Shown: positions 1 to 10,700 of the stretch, in pieces | Position numbering within the stretch: position 1 is the stretch's first letter | Layout: each line of letters begins with the position of its first letter | Notes under the pieces: model-generated | What the model was told of the DNA's origin: nothing | Seen by the model: only the letters and a program-made list of their open reading frames with translations | The model's database searches: none | DNA from: Fremontodendron californicum | Taxonomy: Eukaryota > Streptophyta > Magnoliopsida > Malvales > Malvaceae | NCBI GenBank assembly: GCA_030761205.1 | Contig: JAULJL010000002.1 | Span: 23,787,010-23,851,009, forward strand | Direction of reading: 5' to 3' | DNA: 64,000 bases | Made by a program: the position numbers and the translations under genes

Positions 1-2008
1 CTTTGGTCAAAACAAAAGATTTGTCCTTAAATTGAGTTCCCTGACTAATGAAGGCTCTACATGTCTTAAGGAAACGAGTTCGATTTGCAAAACTCGGATG
101 TCCTGTCCGAAAAGTCTGGTTGTCTTGTCCAAGAAAAAATGGATGTCTTGTCCGAAAAATCTGGTTGTCTTGTCCAGGAAAAGTTGGATGTCCTGTCCGA
201 GATCTAGTTGTCTTGTCCAGGAAAAGTTGGATGTCTTGTCCGAAATCTGGTTGTCTTGTCCAGAAATATTTGGATGTCTTGTCCCTTTCTGTGCCAGCTG
301 TGTTGACCATAAGAAAGAAAACTTTCCATGATTTATGCAATATTAGTCAAATGTAGTGATGCTGATGACAGGTTTTGCAAATGTTTGTAAGATGCATGTT
401 CCCTAGGGATGAATGCAATTACATGATTATTATGAGTTTTAATCCATGACTTCATTGAGCTTCACGAATCTTTTCAACTCTACTGCTTGATGAGCTCTTC
501 TCTATGGTTTCACCGTGATCTACGAGTTTTGACTTTTTGACGGTGTCTCCAATCTATCTCTGATTTGCCTATCTTCATGAGCTTTTCTTTGTATCTTGGA
601 TCGACGTGTTTAGTGCATCCAATGTTTGCCCCACTTGATGAGTTTCTCAGCATTATGGGTTGTCTCGGTTTTCTCCAAACTTCAGCAGTTTCCAAACCTC
701 TTCTAAAATTTAGATATACTCCATAGTAATACAAAAAAATCCTTTCATTTAAAGATTTTTATGTTCACTAATCATCATTCCATTTGATAACATCCAAAAT
801 GCATTACAACATGTATGAAAGATGGTATGAAACAGCCAAATGCCCCTAAAGAGCCAATCATGAGTTCATTGCAAAAAGGTTTATATAACAAAGATGAATA
901 TCGAGGTTTAAAAGGAAAATGAAAAAGAGAAGGTGTAGATGCCCAGACGTGAAATATCCTGGACCCTTCTTGTTTTAATTCCTCTGAAATATCTTTTGAG
1001 CTACCATTTGCTTGGGTAACTTATCGGCTTTCGATATTGCTTCAGATTGAGCTTTACCCATTTTTTCTTATTTTCTGATATTTTCTTCGCTTTACACGAA
1101 GCATTGATTCAATTTTGATCAGTACTTGGGCCGCCCTTTGCGGGTTTTCAAACCAAGTGTCCCCCGTTCGGTTTTAAGTTTCCCTTTTTGAGTTTTTGGC
1201 TTAAACCTCTCCTTTTACTTTATTTTTTCATTTCTCTTTTTTTTCATTTTTCATTTTTTCTTGTGTTCTACCATGCATATGGGAATTCTAAATGCTTCCA
1301 AGGTAAAAATGACAATTCAAAAGATGGGATGAAATCTGAGAAAAACCTTTCAAATTAAATACCCATGCTTGATCAAAATGACTTTAAAAGCACGTAATGT
1401 AGGCCAAGGTTCAGGTTTAGAAAAAAAGTATAAATAGGCCCAAAATATGTTTGTGGGTGATTGGATAAAGGATCATTTCATGATGAGGATTCATTTTTGA
1501 ATCTTTTGTCCATTTTGGACTTTCTTTATCTTTTTTGAATTTGTTCCTTTTCATTCTTGGCTTTCATTTTGCCATTATTTGATATCACACCTCCTTTTTT
1601 GTGTGTATTTTTTCTTTTTCTTTTTTATGGCTCTTTTTGCCATGATGATTTTTGTTTCTGATGGCTCTTTTTGCCAGGATTTTTTTGAAGGAGGATTTTT
1701 CCTCGCATTTTCCCTCCAGTGTGGAGGGTGATCCTTGCTCAGGGTTCAGAGAAAGAAAGAACTTCTAAGGCTCAAAGGGGTGACTAGGGGACTATGAAAA
1801 ATGGCCATTGATCAAATCAAGCATGAATATTCTCATTGAAAAGCAATCTTCAGGGGAAATAGATATATAGAATTCTCATTTTTACACTTGGAATCATCTG
1901 AATTCCTATGTGCACAATACCACACTTTTCCTTTTCTTTTTTTTTTGTTTTTCTTATTCTTATTCTTATTCTTTTTCTCTTTCTTTTTTTTTCTTTTCTT
2001 CTTTTTCT
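1..2008 (-). other. T1 3' non-coding region after pol
   Basis: No gene is visible. On the minus strand this follows the pol stop at 2009-2011. It starts with a long pyrimidine-rich tract (about 1915-2010 on the plus strand, purine-rich on the element strand), continues as AT-rich DNA, and ends with a tandem array near 98-290. The same arrangement, in plus orientation, follows integrase in T2 (34443-36985), which shows it is an ordinary part of this Tat family. The 3' LTR of T1 must lie beyond base 1. Confidence 0.7.
98..290 (-). repeat. Tandem array of about 43-45 bp units
   Basis: About four and a half units, each built from GGATGTCYTGTCCGAAA, then TCTGGTTGTCTTGTCC, then an AAAA-rich spacer. 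Units differ by small indels and substitutions. A similar array, inverted relative to this one, lies at 36185-36430 in T2, at the same place in the element. The open frames seen across it are a by-product of the unit length and are not considered genes. Confidence 0.8.
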
Positions 2009-3105
2009 TCAGGCATAATACTTCTTCAATTCATCGGCAATCAGGAGATTTCTTAAGTCATCACCGTCCACCCGAGCTAAAATTAATGCTCTTAAAGAAA
2101 AAGCTCTTTTCACCATATAGGATTTTTCCCAATTAGGAGCCCATTTTTCGCGGGGATCTTTCACCAAGGGGAGAACCTTCCTTAGTACCAACTCCGCCTC
2201 TCAAAACTGCCTGGGGCGAACCTTCTTGTTATAGGCTCGGATCATTCTATTCTGATACATCTACCCGTTAAAAATTGCCTTTAGTCTTTTCTCCTCGATG
2301 AGATTCATTTGTTTATAGCGAGCATTAACCCATTCCGCTTCTTCTAGGCCCACTTCCATCAAAGCCCGAAGTGAAGGGATTTCAACCTCAATAGGAAGTA
2401 CTACTTCCATCCTGTATACTAGAGAAAACGGCGTGGCATACGTAGATGTGCGAACCGAAGTATGGTATGCGTGGAGAGCAAAAGGCAAGATCTCATGCCA
2501 ATCTTTGTACACATCAGTCATCTTTTCAACAATCTTCTTGATGTTCTTATTGGCTGCTTCTACTGCCCCATTCATTTTCGAATAATAAGGTGCCGACTTA
2601 TGATGCTTGATCTTGATCTGGGTACATATTTCTCTCATCATCTTATTGTTTAGATTGAGAGCATTGTCCGAAATTATTTTTTTCGGAAGTCCGTACCGGC
2701 ACACAATCTCTTTCTTGAGGAATCTGCACACCACTGACTTTGTTACATTGGCATAGGAAGCTGCTTCTACCCACTTTTTGAAATAGTCTATGGCCACCAG
2801 GATGAAACGGTGTCCGTTCGAAGCCTTCGGGGTAATGGGCCCGATCATATCTACTTCCCACATTGAAAATGGCCACGGAGCTATCATGACATGTAGCGAC
2901 GATGGCAGTATGTGAATCTTGTCTACATATATCTGGCATTTGTGGCACTTCCAGGAATAATTAATACAATCCCCCTCCATGGTTAGTTAATAATATCCTG
3001 CCCTCAGAATCTGTTTAGCCAGTATGTGGCCATTGGCCTGAGTGCCGCATATCCCTTCGTGGACCTCTTCGAGGATTCTCTAAGCTTCAGTAGAAACAGC
3101 ACACC
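2009..3105 (-). pseudogene. T1 integrase (Ty3/Tat), nearly intact core
   Basis: The conceptual product has an N-terminal HHCC zinc-binding region (HEG..H then CHKC), the catalytic core and a C-terminal tail ending in KKYYA at 2009. The core keeps all three catalytic acids: Asp in WEVDMIGP, Asp in ISDNAL, and Glu in NGAVEAAN, with exactly 35 residues between the last two (D35E). The core frame is open over 2261-2980. A TAA at 2987-2989 interrupts the zinc-finger segment where the T2 copy has Trp, and the C-terminal domain (2009-2191) is in another frame. In an active element the product would insert cDNA into host chromatin in the nucleus. It follows RNase H, the usual Ty3 order. Confidence 0.85.
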
Positions 3106-4052
3106 TCAACAAAACCTGGTCTTTCCCTTTCTTGTAAAGGATTTCATCTCTAAGACAAAACCTATCGCCAATCTTCTCAGGGTTCTCTTATCGTTTTTCG
3201 TAGCTTGCTCAGGGTACTTTTGACTCTTGATGTATTGCAAGATGTTGTAATACCAAGGGTGACCATCCGCTTCTTCTTCGATACTCAAACAGTGGGCATG
3301 AGACTCGTATATGCTCATCTTGATTGGCACAACTTCGGCCCCTTCATTCACTTTAAACATTGATGATAAAGTGGCTAGAGCATCTGCCATTCTATTTTCT
3401 TCTCGGGGCAAGTAATTGAAAACCACCTCTTCGAATTCCTTAATCAAGCTCAGTATAAGCTGTCAATATCGAATTAACTTTGCATCCTGGGTTCCCACTC
3501 TCTGTATAGTTGGTATATCACCAAGGTTGAATCTCTGAAGACCTCTAGTGCTTTGATCTTCCTTTCTATGGCGGCACGGAGACCCATGGTACATGCTTCA
3601 TACTCAGCGGTATTGTTTGTAGAATCAAAATCCAATCTAGCAGTGAAAGGATAATAATCTTTCTCAGGGGATATGAGCATCGCACTGATTCCGTGCCCCA
3701 TGGTATTAGACGCGTCATCAAAATACATTTTCCAGGTTTTCTTCTCAGAGAAAGTCCCTCTTTCTTGTGAGACACATATTAGGTCTTCATCAGGGAAATC
3801 AAAATCCAGAGGCTCATAATCCTCCACTTCTCGACTTGCTAGGAATTCAGCTACTACGCTACCCTTTATAGCCTTTTGGCTCTCATACACAATATCGTAT
3901 TCGAAAGCAAAACTTTCCATCTTGTCGTTCTTCTTGACAATGAAGGCACCTCGAATACATATTTGAAGGGATCTAGCTTCGCAATCAGCCATGTCGTGTG
4001 ATACATCATGTATTGTCTGAGCCTTCGGGCGGTCAAAGCTAGGGCACAACAA
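3106..4052 (-). pseudogene. T1 second (archaeal-type) RNase H and tether
   Basis: After the first RNase H comes a tether (DYEPLDFDFPDEDL), then a second RNase H with the Asp of MYFDDASN, the Glu of NNTAEYEA, an Asp in FRDSTLVIYQL, and a final Asp in MADALATLSS. This extra archaeal-type domain is characteristic of Tat/Ogre elements. The first motif is normally YFDGAS, so the Gly after the catalytic Asp has changed to Asp here. A stop and frame change near 3448-3474 splits the domain. The role in a live element is removal of the RNA strand during reverse transcription. Confidence 0.82.
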
Positions 4053-4085
4053 AGACTTTCTACCAATGAATATTTTAACTCATAC

Positions 4086-5205
4086 TCAGTGAACTTTTTT
4101 GCTGAGGTAGTAGATGGCTTGTTCTTTCTTTCCAATTTCATCATGTTGCCCCAACACATACCCTATGGACCTTTCAAATACTGACAAGTACAATATCAGC
4201 GGCTTCCCTAGGACTGGTGACATTAGTACTGGTGGATTTGACAAATAATGATTGACTTTATCAAAGGCTATCTGGCATCTTTCATCCCATTCCCCTGGAT
4301 CACGCTTCCGAAGTAACTTGAAGATTGGGTCGCACTTATCGATCAGTTGAGAGATGAACCGAGCAATATAATTCAGCCTACCCAAAAAGCTTCTTACTTC
4401 CTTCTAAGTACGAGGGGGAGGCAGGCTCTGAATAGCTTTCACTTTATCAAGATCAATCTCAATTCCTTTCTGGCTAACAACGAAACCCAATAGCTTTCCC
4501 AAAGTGACTCCAAAAGTACACTTTGTAGGGTTGAGTTTAAGTTGAAATTTTCTCAACCTTTCAAAGAGCCTTTTAAGATTCACAATGTGCTTGTCATCTC
4601 CTTGCGACATTGTGAATCATATCATCGACATAAACTTCAATTCCTTTGTGCATCATGTCTTGGAACAAAGTTACCATGGCTCTTTGATATGTTGCCCCAG
4701 CATTTTTTAACTTGAATGGCATCACTTTATAGCCTAAGGTTCCCCACATTGTCACAAATATTATTTTCTCCATATCTTCTGGTGCCATCTTAATCTGATT
4801 TTACCCTGAGAACCCGTCCATGAAGGAAAACACAAAATTTTTTGCGGTATTATCGACTAGTGTGTTAATGTGAGGCGACGGGAAGTTATCCTTAGGGCTT
4901 GCCCTATTTAGATCCCGGTAATCGACACACATCCGGACTTTGCCATCTTTCTTTGGAATTGAAACAATGTTTGCTACCCACTCTAGGTATTTTTCCACTT
5001 CCAAGAATCCGGCATCGAATTGCCTTTTTACTTTCTCTTTCACTTTTAGCAGCATTTTGGGCCTCATTCTTCTCAATTTTTGTTGAATTGGCTTACAATT
5101 TGGTTTTAGAGGGAGTTTGTGAACCCCAATGTCAGGGTCCAACCCAAGCATGTCTTGATATGACCACGCAAACATATCCGTGTATTCCCGGAGTAGACTT
5201 ATCAA
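4086..5205 (-). pseudogene. T1 reverse transcriptase and first RNase H
   Basis: Pieces in three frames give a full Ty3 RT: fingers with KKDGKVRMCVDYRDLN at the 5' side (4801-5205), the catalytic YVDD (in EVYVDDMI, 4594-4788), thumb with KLNPTKCTFG (4404-4610), then the connection and RT-linked RNase H with YLSKK (4086-4385). The active-site YVDD and the VDYRDLN Asp are kept. At least three frame breaks make it non-functional. The nearest upstream coding segment (5206-5467) is separated from the G-patch region by a probable intron. Confidence 0.87.
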
Positions 5206-5467
5206 ATCTTGCTTTATTGAGGGTGAAATGGCAGTCCGAATCTTGACTTATCTTATTTCTTCTCCATTCCCCAAATTTACCACTTCCACCGGCTCTTTGT
5301 GAGGCAATACTTTCATCTCCTCTTGTTCTATTATTCACAACAAATCCAAAGGCAAATCACAGTCCTCGACATCTTCATTAGCGTCAAAATCACTTGTACA
5401 TATGGGTTTTTCAAAATCAATCTCAGAATTATTGACAGGGCTGTCCTCACATTCCGTATCTGGGCAC
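5206..5467 (-). pseudogene. T1 pol exon between intron and RT
   Basis: In the minus frame the segment begins right after an acceptor and encodes an acidic linker (CPDTECEDSPVNNSE... VEDCDLPLDLL) followed by a stretch leading to RT. I recall the same acidic linker upstream of RT in Tat-type polyproteins. No enzymatic motif is present. Short stops occur in the part closest to RT. Confidence 0.55.
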
Positions 5468-5678
5468 CTGTAAATAGGTGAGGAAGAAATAAAATAGCAA
5501 GGCATATAGGCACTAAAAATGAAATAATGAAAGAATATGGATAGATCAATATGAAGGAAATGCATCATGGTTGTTATTTATTAAATGATAAGTTTTAAAC
5601 ATAAACCCGTACAAAGGACTCTTAATGCCTTCAGGCAAGGGCAATTAAGGTTGATTCGAGCATTAAACTACAGTAGAC
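5468..5678 (-). other. Probable spliceosomal intron in T1 between protease and RT
   Basis: On the minus strand the donor reads TTTTTAG|GTCTAC and the acceptor CTATTTACAG|GTGCCC, with a T-rich tract before it. The 211-bp segment contains stops in the relevant frame. Removing it joins ELPIVF to the CPDTECED linker in frame through an Arg codon (phase 2). Ogre elements are known to have an intron at exactly this point. T3 keeps the corresponding donor (TTTAA|GTCTAT, about 63832). Confidence 0.62.
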
Positions 5679-6345
5679 CTAAAAACTATGGGAAGTTCAG
5701 TCACGCTGCAGTTGGTTAGCTAATAACCTAGAGGGCAAGGGCACACCATCCAACTAGTGCAATCCTCTCTCTGTTCCTCTATTTCTGCCATACTGACCAT
5801 CATTTCATATAGTTGTTTGTCTCCAACTCCATAGAGCTTCTCAAAAGCCTGCTCTAGCAGGACCATCACATCCTTGGAATTCTTACTCCCAAACTCAAAA
5901 CTGGTTGAGCGAAAGATGTGAAGGATTAGCGGCAAAGTCATGGGCTCCCACTCCATATCCACACCTGCAAGATGAGCCATCCTCCTTTTACGATTCTTCT
6001 CAATCTGTTTCCTTTTCTAGTGAGCTTTAGAGAGATATCCGAGATAGAATCAGTCTTTCTTCCCGGCCACTTCTACTGCTCTGGCCATCTCCTGGAGATA
6101 CTTTCCTAGTCCTTTTCCAGCCCTACAGCCTTTTCCCACCATCGTTTTCACCCCTAACCTGGTATTCTTGGATAGCCATGGCTTTGGAATTTTATGTCCC
6201 TCGGTGACGAACACACATTGACAAATTTCAGCAACCTGAATGAGCATTCTATAGCATGTTCATTTACTTCTATGTAGGGGGTATCTGTAGATGCAGAGGC
6301 AATGATATCCTCTTCTCCTGACACGCTGACCAGGCGCCCTTCCAT
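5679..6345 (-). pseudogene. T1 G-patch-like region after protease
   Basis: The segment encodes a glycine-rich G-patch-like motif (GKGCRAGKGLGKYLQ), a basic stretch (KRKQIEKNRKRRMA) and an acidic helical module with FEKLYGVGDKQLYEMM, ending CPLGY followed by TAG (5720-5722). T3 encodes the same modules in the same order at 63300-63794. G-patch motifs in retroelement polyproteins sit next to protease and are thought to bind nucleic acid. Frame changes near 6050 and 6154 and the terminal stop mark it as defective. Confidence 0.7.
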
Positions 6346-6360
6346 TACAAATTTAAACTT

Positions 6361-6783
6361 TTAATAGAGAGATGTTGGCACAACCCCGTCAGAGTGAATC
6401 CACGGCCTTCCCAGCAAGCAATTATAAGATGGGGTGATATCCATCACTTGAAAATCCACCTTATAGGTAAAAGGACCTATCTGAAATAGGACCTCAGTGT
6501 TTCCCATCACTTCTCTACGAGTGCCATCAAAGGCTCTGACAACGGTATGACTCGGCAGCATGTAGGACATATCAAATGGCAGTTTTAATAAGGTAGCCAA
6601 TGGCATCGAATTCAGAGAAGATCCATTGTCAAGGAGTACTCGAGGTAGAATGTGCCCCTTGTAGGTAGTGGTGATATGGAGAGCCTTGGTGGATCCTATT
6701 CCATTCAGCGGTATCTCATCATAATTGAAGGAGATGTAATCATCTGCTGTGATGTTCTCCACCAACCGATCTAACTTCTGCAC
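6361..6783 (-). pseudogene. T1 aspartic protease
   Basis: A 140-codon open frame contains the retroviral-type active site in VLLDNGSSLNSMP, a flap-like region, and the ILG-type C-terminal motif in NCLLGRPWIHS. The active-site triad is D-N-G rather than D-T/S-G. The protease would release the Gag and Pol products from the polyprotein. The domain is intact over its core, but neighbouring frames are broken. The homologous T3 protease is cut at its NCLLGR motif by the LTR ending at 63078. Confidence 0.85.
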
Positions 6784-7811
6784 TGATATGTTGTTAGCTA
6801 CTTAAGCCTAGTTTAGAATCCTCAGCAGAGTATTTCGGTGCGGCACTGAGTTCAACAATACTGAAAGAACTGAAATCCTCACTGGTTGGCTGTGTAATTG
6901 TTCTACCACACTGTACTCGCTGTGTTTGATGAATTTTAAGAACTCACATGCTTCCTTTTCATTTATCAATTTTTTTATTTTACCAACCGAAGCTGGATCT
7001 TTTTCAACTTCCCCAGATTGTTCTACCTCCATAGGATCCGATCCCACTGCCCTTTTTTCTTTATCAAGTCCCCCTGTCTTTCCAAGTTCAACTGCTGTCG
7101 GGGCATAACTTCTACCGCTTCGGGTTAGATGCCCTACTCTGATTTCATCCACAGTCGCTGCCTGATGGTTCGAAGATCCTGGCATTTCCATATTGCATTC
7201 ATAGCCCCATGGAATTGTCTTATCCCCTTTGTAAGGAAAAGGTGACGGCAATTCTATGATCATCTTTGGAGCGGGTCCCTCGACTTCTGGAATAGCCTTT
7301 ACCCGGGATCGTCATAGTTTATAATCAAAGGTCTATCCACCCCATAAATGGTCTCATTCATACCGATTTTAGGCTCCTTAATTTTTTTCAAAAAATTGGG
7401 CCTCACCCATATCCTCATCTTTTGAACTTTTGCTAAATACTCTTCACAGTACTGAATGACATACCCTTTACACTCATGATATTGGCAAAAGTCCTCCACC
7501 TAGCTGACTATCTTTCTTACATCTGATTTTGGCTTAACCAATCCTGCCTTGACCATCTCAAACCAAACTCTGATCATAGGCGTTCTTACTTTCCTGACAT
7601 TCATTTTTACCCTTTCAAACTCCCTGACATGATTGTGTAGACCTTGGCCTCCATATGATTGGGCAATGGGTTTCCCACAAAATTAGGTCCATTTTTCGAC
7701 CCAAATTCTGAACCTTGCGCTTGAAAGCAGTGCAGTTCTTGGTTGAGTGTTCTTTGATCCCCGCATGGTACGCGCAATGAGTGTTGGAATCATATCACTT
7801 GGGATAGGGAG
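6784..7811 (-). pseudogene. T1 gag C-terminal part with zinc-finger-like motif
   Basis: This continues gag after the solo LTR. The first codons give a Cys/His cluster (CAYHAGIKEHSTKNC, about 7735-7780) of the kind found in Tat gag. A second Cys/His-rich segment (FCQYHECKG... QYCEEY) lies at 7440-7499, followed by a linker (LPSPFPYKGDK) leading to protease. Stops are frequent. One (7795-7797, TGA) falls where relatives I know have Trp. The segment joins the piece ending at 13348 once the LTR and its duplicated target are removed. Confidence 0.7.
7807..7811. repeat. Left target-site duplication of solo LTR A
   Basis: GGGAG lies directly before the LTR terminus TGTCGCAACC. The right flank at 13348-13352 is AGGAG. 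Four of five bases match, as expected for an old duplication with one mutation. Confidence 0.6.
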
Positions 7812-7974
7812 TGTCGCAACCTAAAAAATAACAAGTCTCATCGCAAGACTTTATTATTCGTTAAGCGTGACATTAAAAAAAACCGAGGAAAAGTCAACTT
7901 AATTCCTCTAAAAAAATGAAGGTTTTGAAAATGACCTTGAGAAAGACATGGAGTCACCGCCAATCTTTTTTAGC

Positions 7975-7994
7975 TAGGTGTGATCGGCCACCTA
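7975..7994 (-). promoter_or_regulatory. Conserved LTR stem-loop (copy A)
   Basis: TAGGTG (7975-7980) and CACCTA (7989-7994) are perfect complements around an 8-base loop. The same stem occurs in copies B, C and D, always about 160-180 bp from the 3' end of the LTR, with different loop bases. Confidence 0.5.
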
Positions 7995-8519
7995 TTAAAA
8001 CCAGTTTTATAAAATATTTTAAAAATTAATTAAAACATTTTAAAAACCAATTTCAAGTCTGCGTTTTAAACCAGATAAATCAAATAAACGGGTTCGGGAC
8101 TCGATTACGTAGGGGGAAGGATTAACACCCCCAAAACGCCCGTATAAAACGACACCTTATTAATCGTGTTTTATCTCAAATCTCGGTGTAAAGTTGGTTT
8201 TAAATTTAGTATTTCAAGTTAATTCCCAATTTAAAGAAAAATAGTTCTATTTTTAATTAAAAATGATCCGAAATTTATAAATTCAAAATTTTCCTATATT
8301 CCCCAACAAACGTGGCAAAATATAGAAATTTTTATTAGTTTTGGATAACTTTCCGAATCATTCTCTTTTTAAAGAAGATATTCCGTTATTAATGATAATT
8401 GATGATATCCTTCCCAGCAAACCCGGCAAAGAACTCATGAATTATTTTAACTCGGGAATATATTTATTTTATTGAAAATCATTATCTTTTTTTGAAAACA
8501 TTTAAAAGAAATGAATATG

Positions 8520-9060
8520 TATATGCATGACATAAATAAAATGACATAGCAAAATCTAAATAATATAATGCAACCTAAATGATATGACATGATTTGACTG
8601 CCTTAGCATATTCTAAATGAAATGAAATATCCTAAGTTATATGATATATTCTAAATGAAATGAAATATCCTAAGTCATATGATATATTCTAACTGAAATG
8701 AAATGACCTAGGTAACATATTATATTCTAAATGAAATAAAGTATCCTAAATGACATAATATATCCTAAATTAAATGAAATAACCTAAGTAACATAATATA
8801 TTCTACATGAAATGAAATGACCTAAGTAACATACATATTTTGTATGAAATGAAATGATTTAAATGACATGGCAAATATGAATGATATGGCATATAATTTA
8901 AATGACATGGAATATAAAATAATGCTATAATATAATATGCATGAAAATAAAAATGAAAATAATAATGCATGAACATAGTATATGCTAAATAATATGACCA
9001 AAACAACTAAATAAAAAGTATAGGATATCATGAAATATTCCAAATCATATAATAAACAAT
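8520..9060 (-). repeat. Degenerate AT-rich array in LTR A
   Basis: Irregular repeats built from AAATGAAATATCCTAAGT and ATGATATATTCT-like words, about 20-35 bp each. Open frames here are rich in Tyr, Phe, His and Cys and are not considered coding. The array corresponds to the ATG/CAT-rich arrays of LTRs B, C and D. Confidence 0.65.
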
Positions 9061-9949
9061 ATAACATAACTCAAAATCATAACATTATCATAGAAATTAT
9101 CATAGCAAAAATCACATATTATATAAAATGTATGAATATGGAAAATGCAATGCATGAAAATGTATTTTTTCCTTTTAATTGAGGAAATCCGTATATCTAA
9201 AAAGATATCCGGCTACCTTAGGAAAATATGTCAAATTAAATATTCTAAAACCAAAATACTTTGTGATTGTTTGAAAACAATTTTGAAAAGCTTAGATTAA
9301 AAAATAAAAACTGGGCTAAACCCTTTTTTAAAAGGCTCTAATTTCCTAAGTTTAAAATCCCGGACTTGACCACCCTTAACCTGAGACTTAAAAAATCATT
9401 TTTAGTGTCTAAAAAGGCTTACAAACTACCCTAAGTCAGTAGCTAAACTTCCTAATCAGCTCCCTCTAAGTAACTTAACCAAAACAGAAAAATGATTTTT
9501 CTTTAAATTCAATTCTGACTCCACTGTCCAGTTTTAAGCCACGATTTGTTACCCTATTTTTAAAAATTCAAACAAATCTAACAAAAATAGTGGAGACTCA
9601 GGACATGTAAAACTACATGGGAAAAAATCAGCTTAATTTTCTGATTAAAGATGAATTCCTAGAAAAATCGAGAATGTATGAGTACTGGGTGAAAAAACTG
9701 TTTTGCCAAAATACATTTTTGCCTTTGAAAAATCATTTAAAAATCAAAGTAAAAATATTTAAAACTAACAAAATGACTCAAAAACAGTAGCTAAGACTTT
9801 TTAAAAGTTAGATAAAAATTGGCTAAGAAAAGAAAAAATCACAAAGGTAGAATAATCAATTTGACCAACCTTAATTTTCCACAAGTGTGCTCAAGAGAGC
9901 ATGACTTTGAACCATTAATTGGCCCAAGTCATTAGTCAAGTGGCAATGA

Positions 9950-10700
9950 CATGGAATGTATGAAAAATAAAGCAAATATGATGCATGAAATACTTGGTTT
10001 TAAACCTAAATGTCATGAAAAAATGCACGACATCAATATAGTGACCTAGACCTAAATGAACTTGCATGGCATTTAATGCAACCTAGGTCTAAAATGCATG
10101 GACATGCATGGCAAAATAAACCAAAACTAACAACTAAAATATGCATGGCAATAACACAAACACAAGCCATGCTTAAACCAAAAACTCAACCAAATGTCAT
10201 GAAAATGCAAACCTATCATCTAACATATCAAAAATGCAAACACAAGGCAAAATAATGAGGTAGCCGAATGGTCTAAGGTTCCAAACAAGCATGGCATTTT
10301 CACAAACAGTTGATATACTTAAACTAAATACCCAATCAAATGTCATGCAAATGCAAACCTATCAACTAACATGGCAAAAATGCACACACAATGCAAGACA
10401 TATGAAGCGGCTGAATGGCCTAATGTTCCAAACAAGCATGGCATTTTCACAAACACTTGATATACTAACATGCTCAACTAAAATATAACACTCAAATCAT
10501 GCAAACACAAAGTAGAGATATTAAAACTAACAAGCATTTTCACAAACACTTGATATACTAACATGCTCAACTAAAATATAACACTCAAATCATGCAAATA
10601 AAAAGTAGAGGTATTAAAACTAACAAGCATTTTCAAAAACACTTTATATACTAAATATAAAACATCAACAAATTTAAACATTATGAAAACAAAAAATTGC
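9950..10700 (-). repeat. Second repeat block of LTR A with about 70-150 bp units
   Basis: Repeated phrases such as ACAAGCATGGCATTTTCACA and ACTTGATATACTAACATGCT recur at roughly 10285, 10430, 10530 and 10625. Related phrases in opposite orientation form a tandem block of about 147 bp in LTR D (46262-46700). No coding content. Confidence 0.6.

Noticed and set aside
98..290. CRISPR-like regular repeats
   Set aside because: Units are contiguous and degenerate without unique spacers, in a plant retroelement. They are a minisatellite.
32..356. Two overlapping frames with repeated MSCPKNLVVLSRK
   Set aside because: Repeat length near a multiple of three keeps the frames open. The unit is non-coding in T2, where its frames differ.
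1888..2136. Phe/Leu-rich frame resembling a membrane segment
   Set aside because: It is the pyrimidine-rich strand of the tract after T1 pol.
8803..9067. Two overlapping frames rich in Tyr, Phe and His that might suggest a membrane peptide
   Set aside because: Low-complexity AT-rich array inside solo LTR A, with no conserved counterpart.
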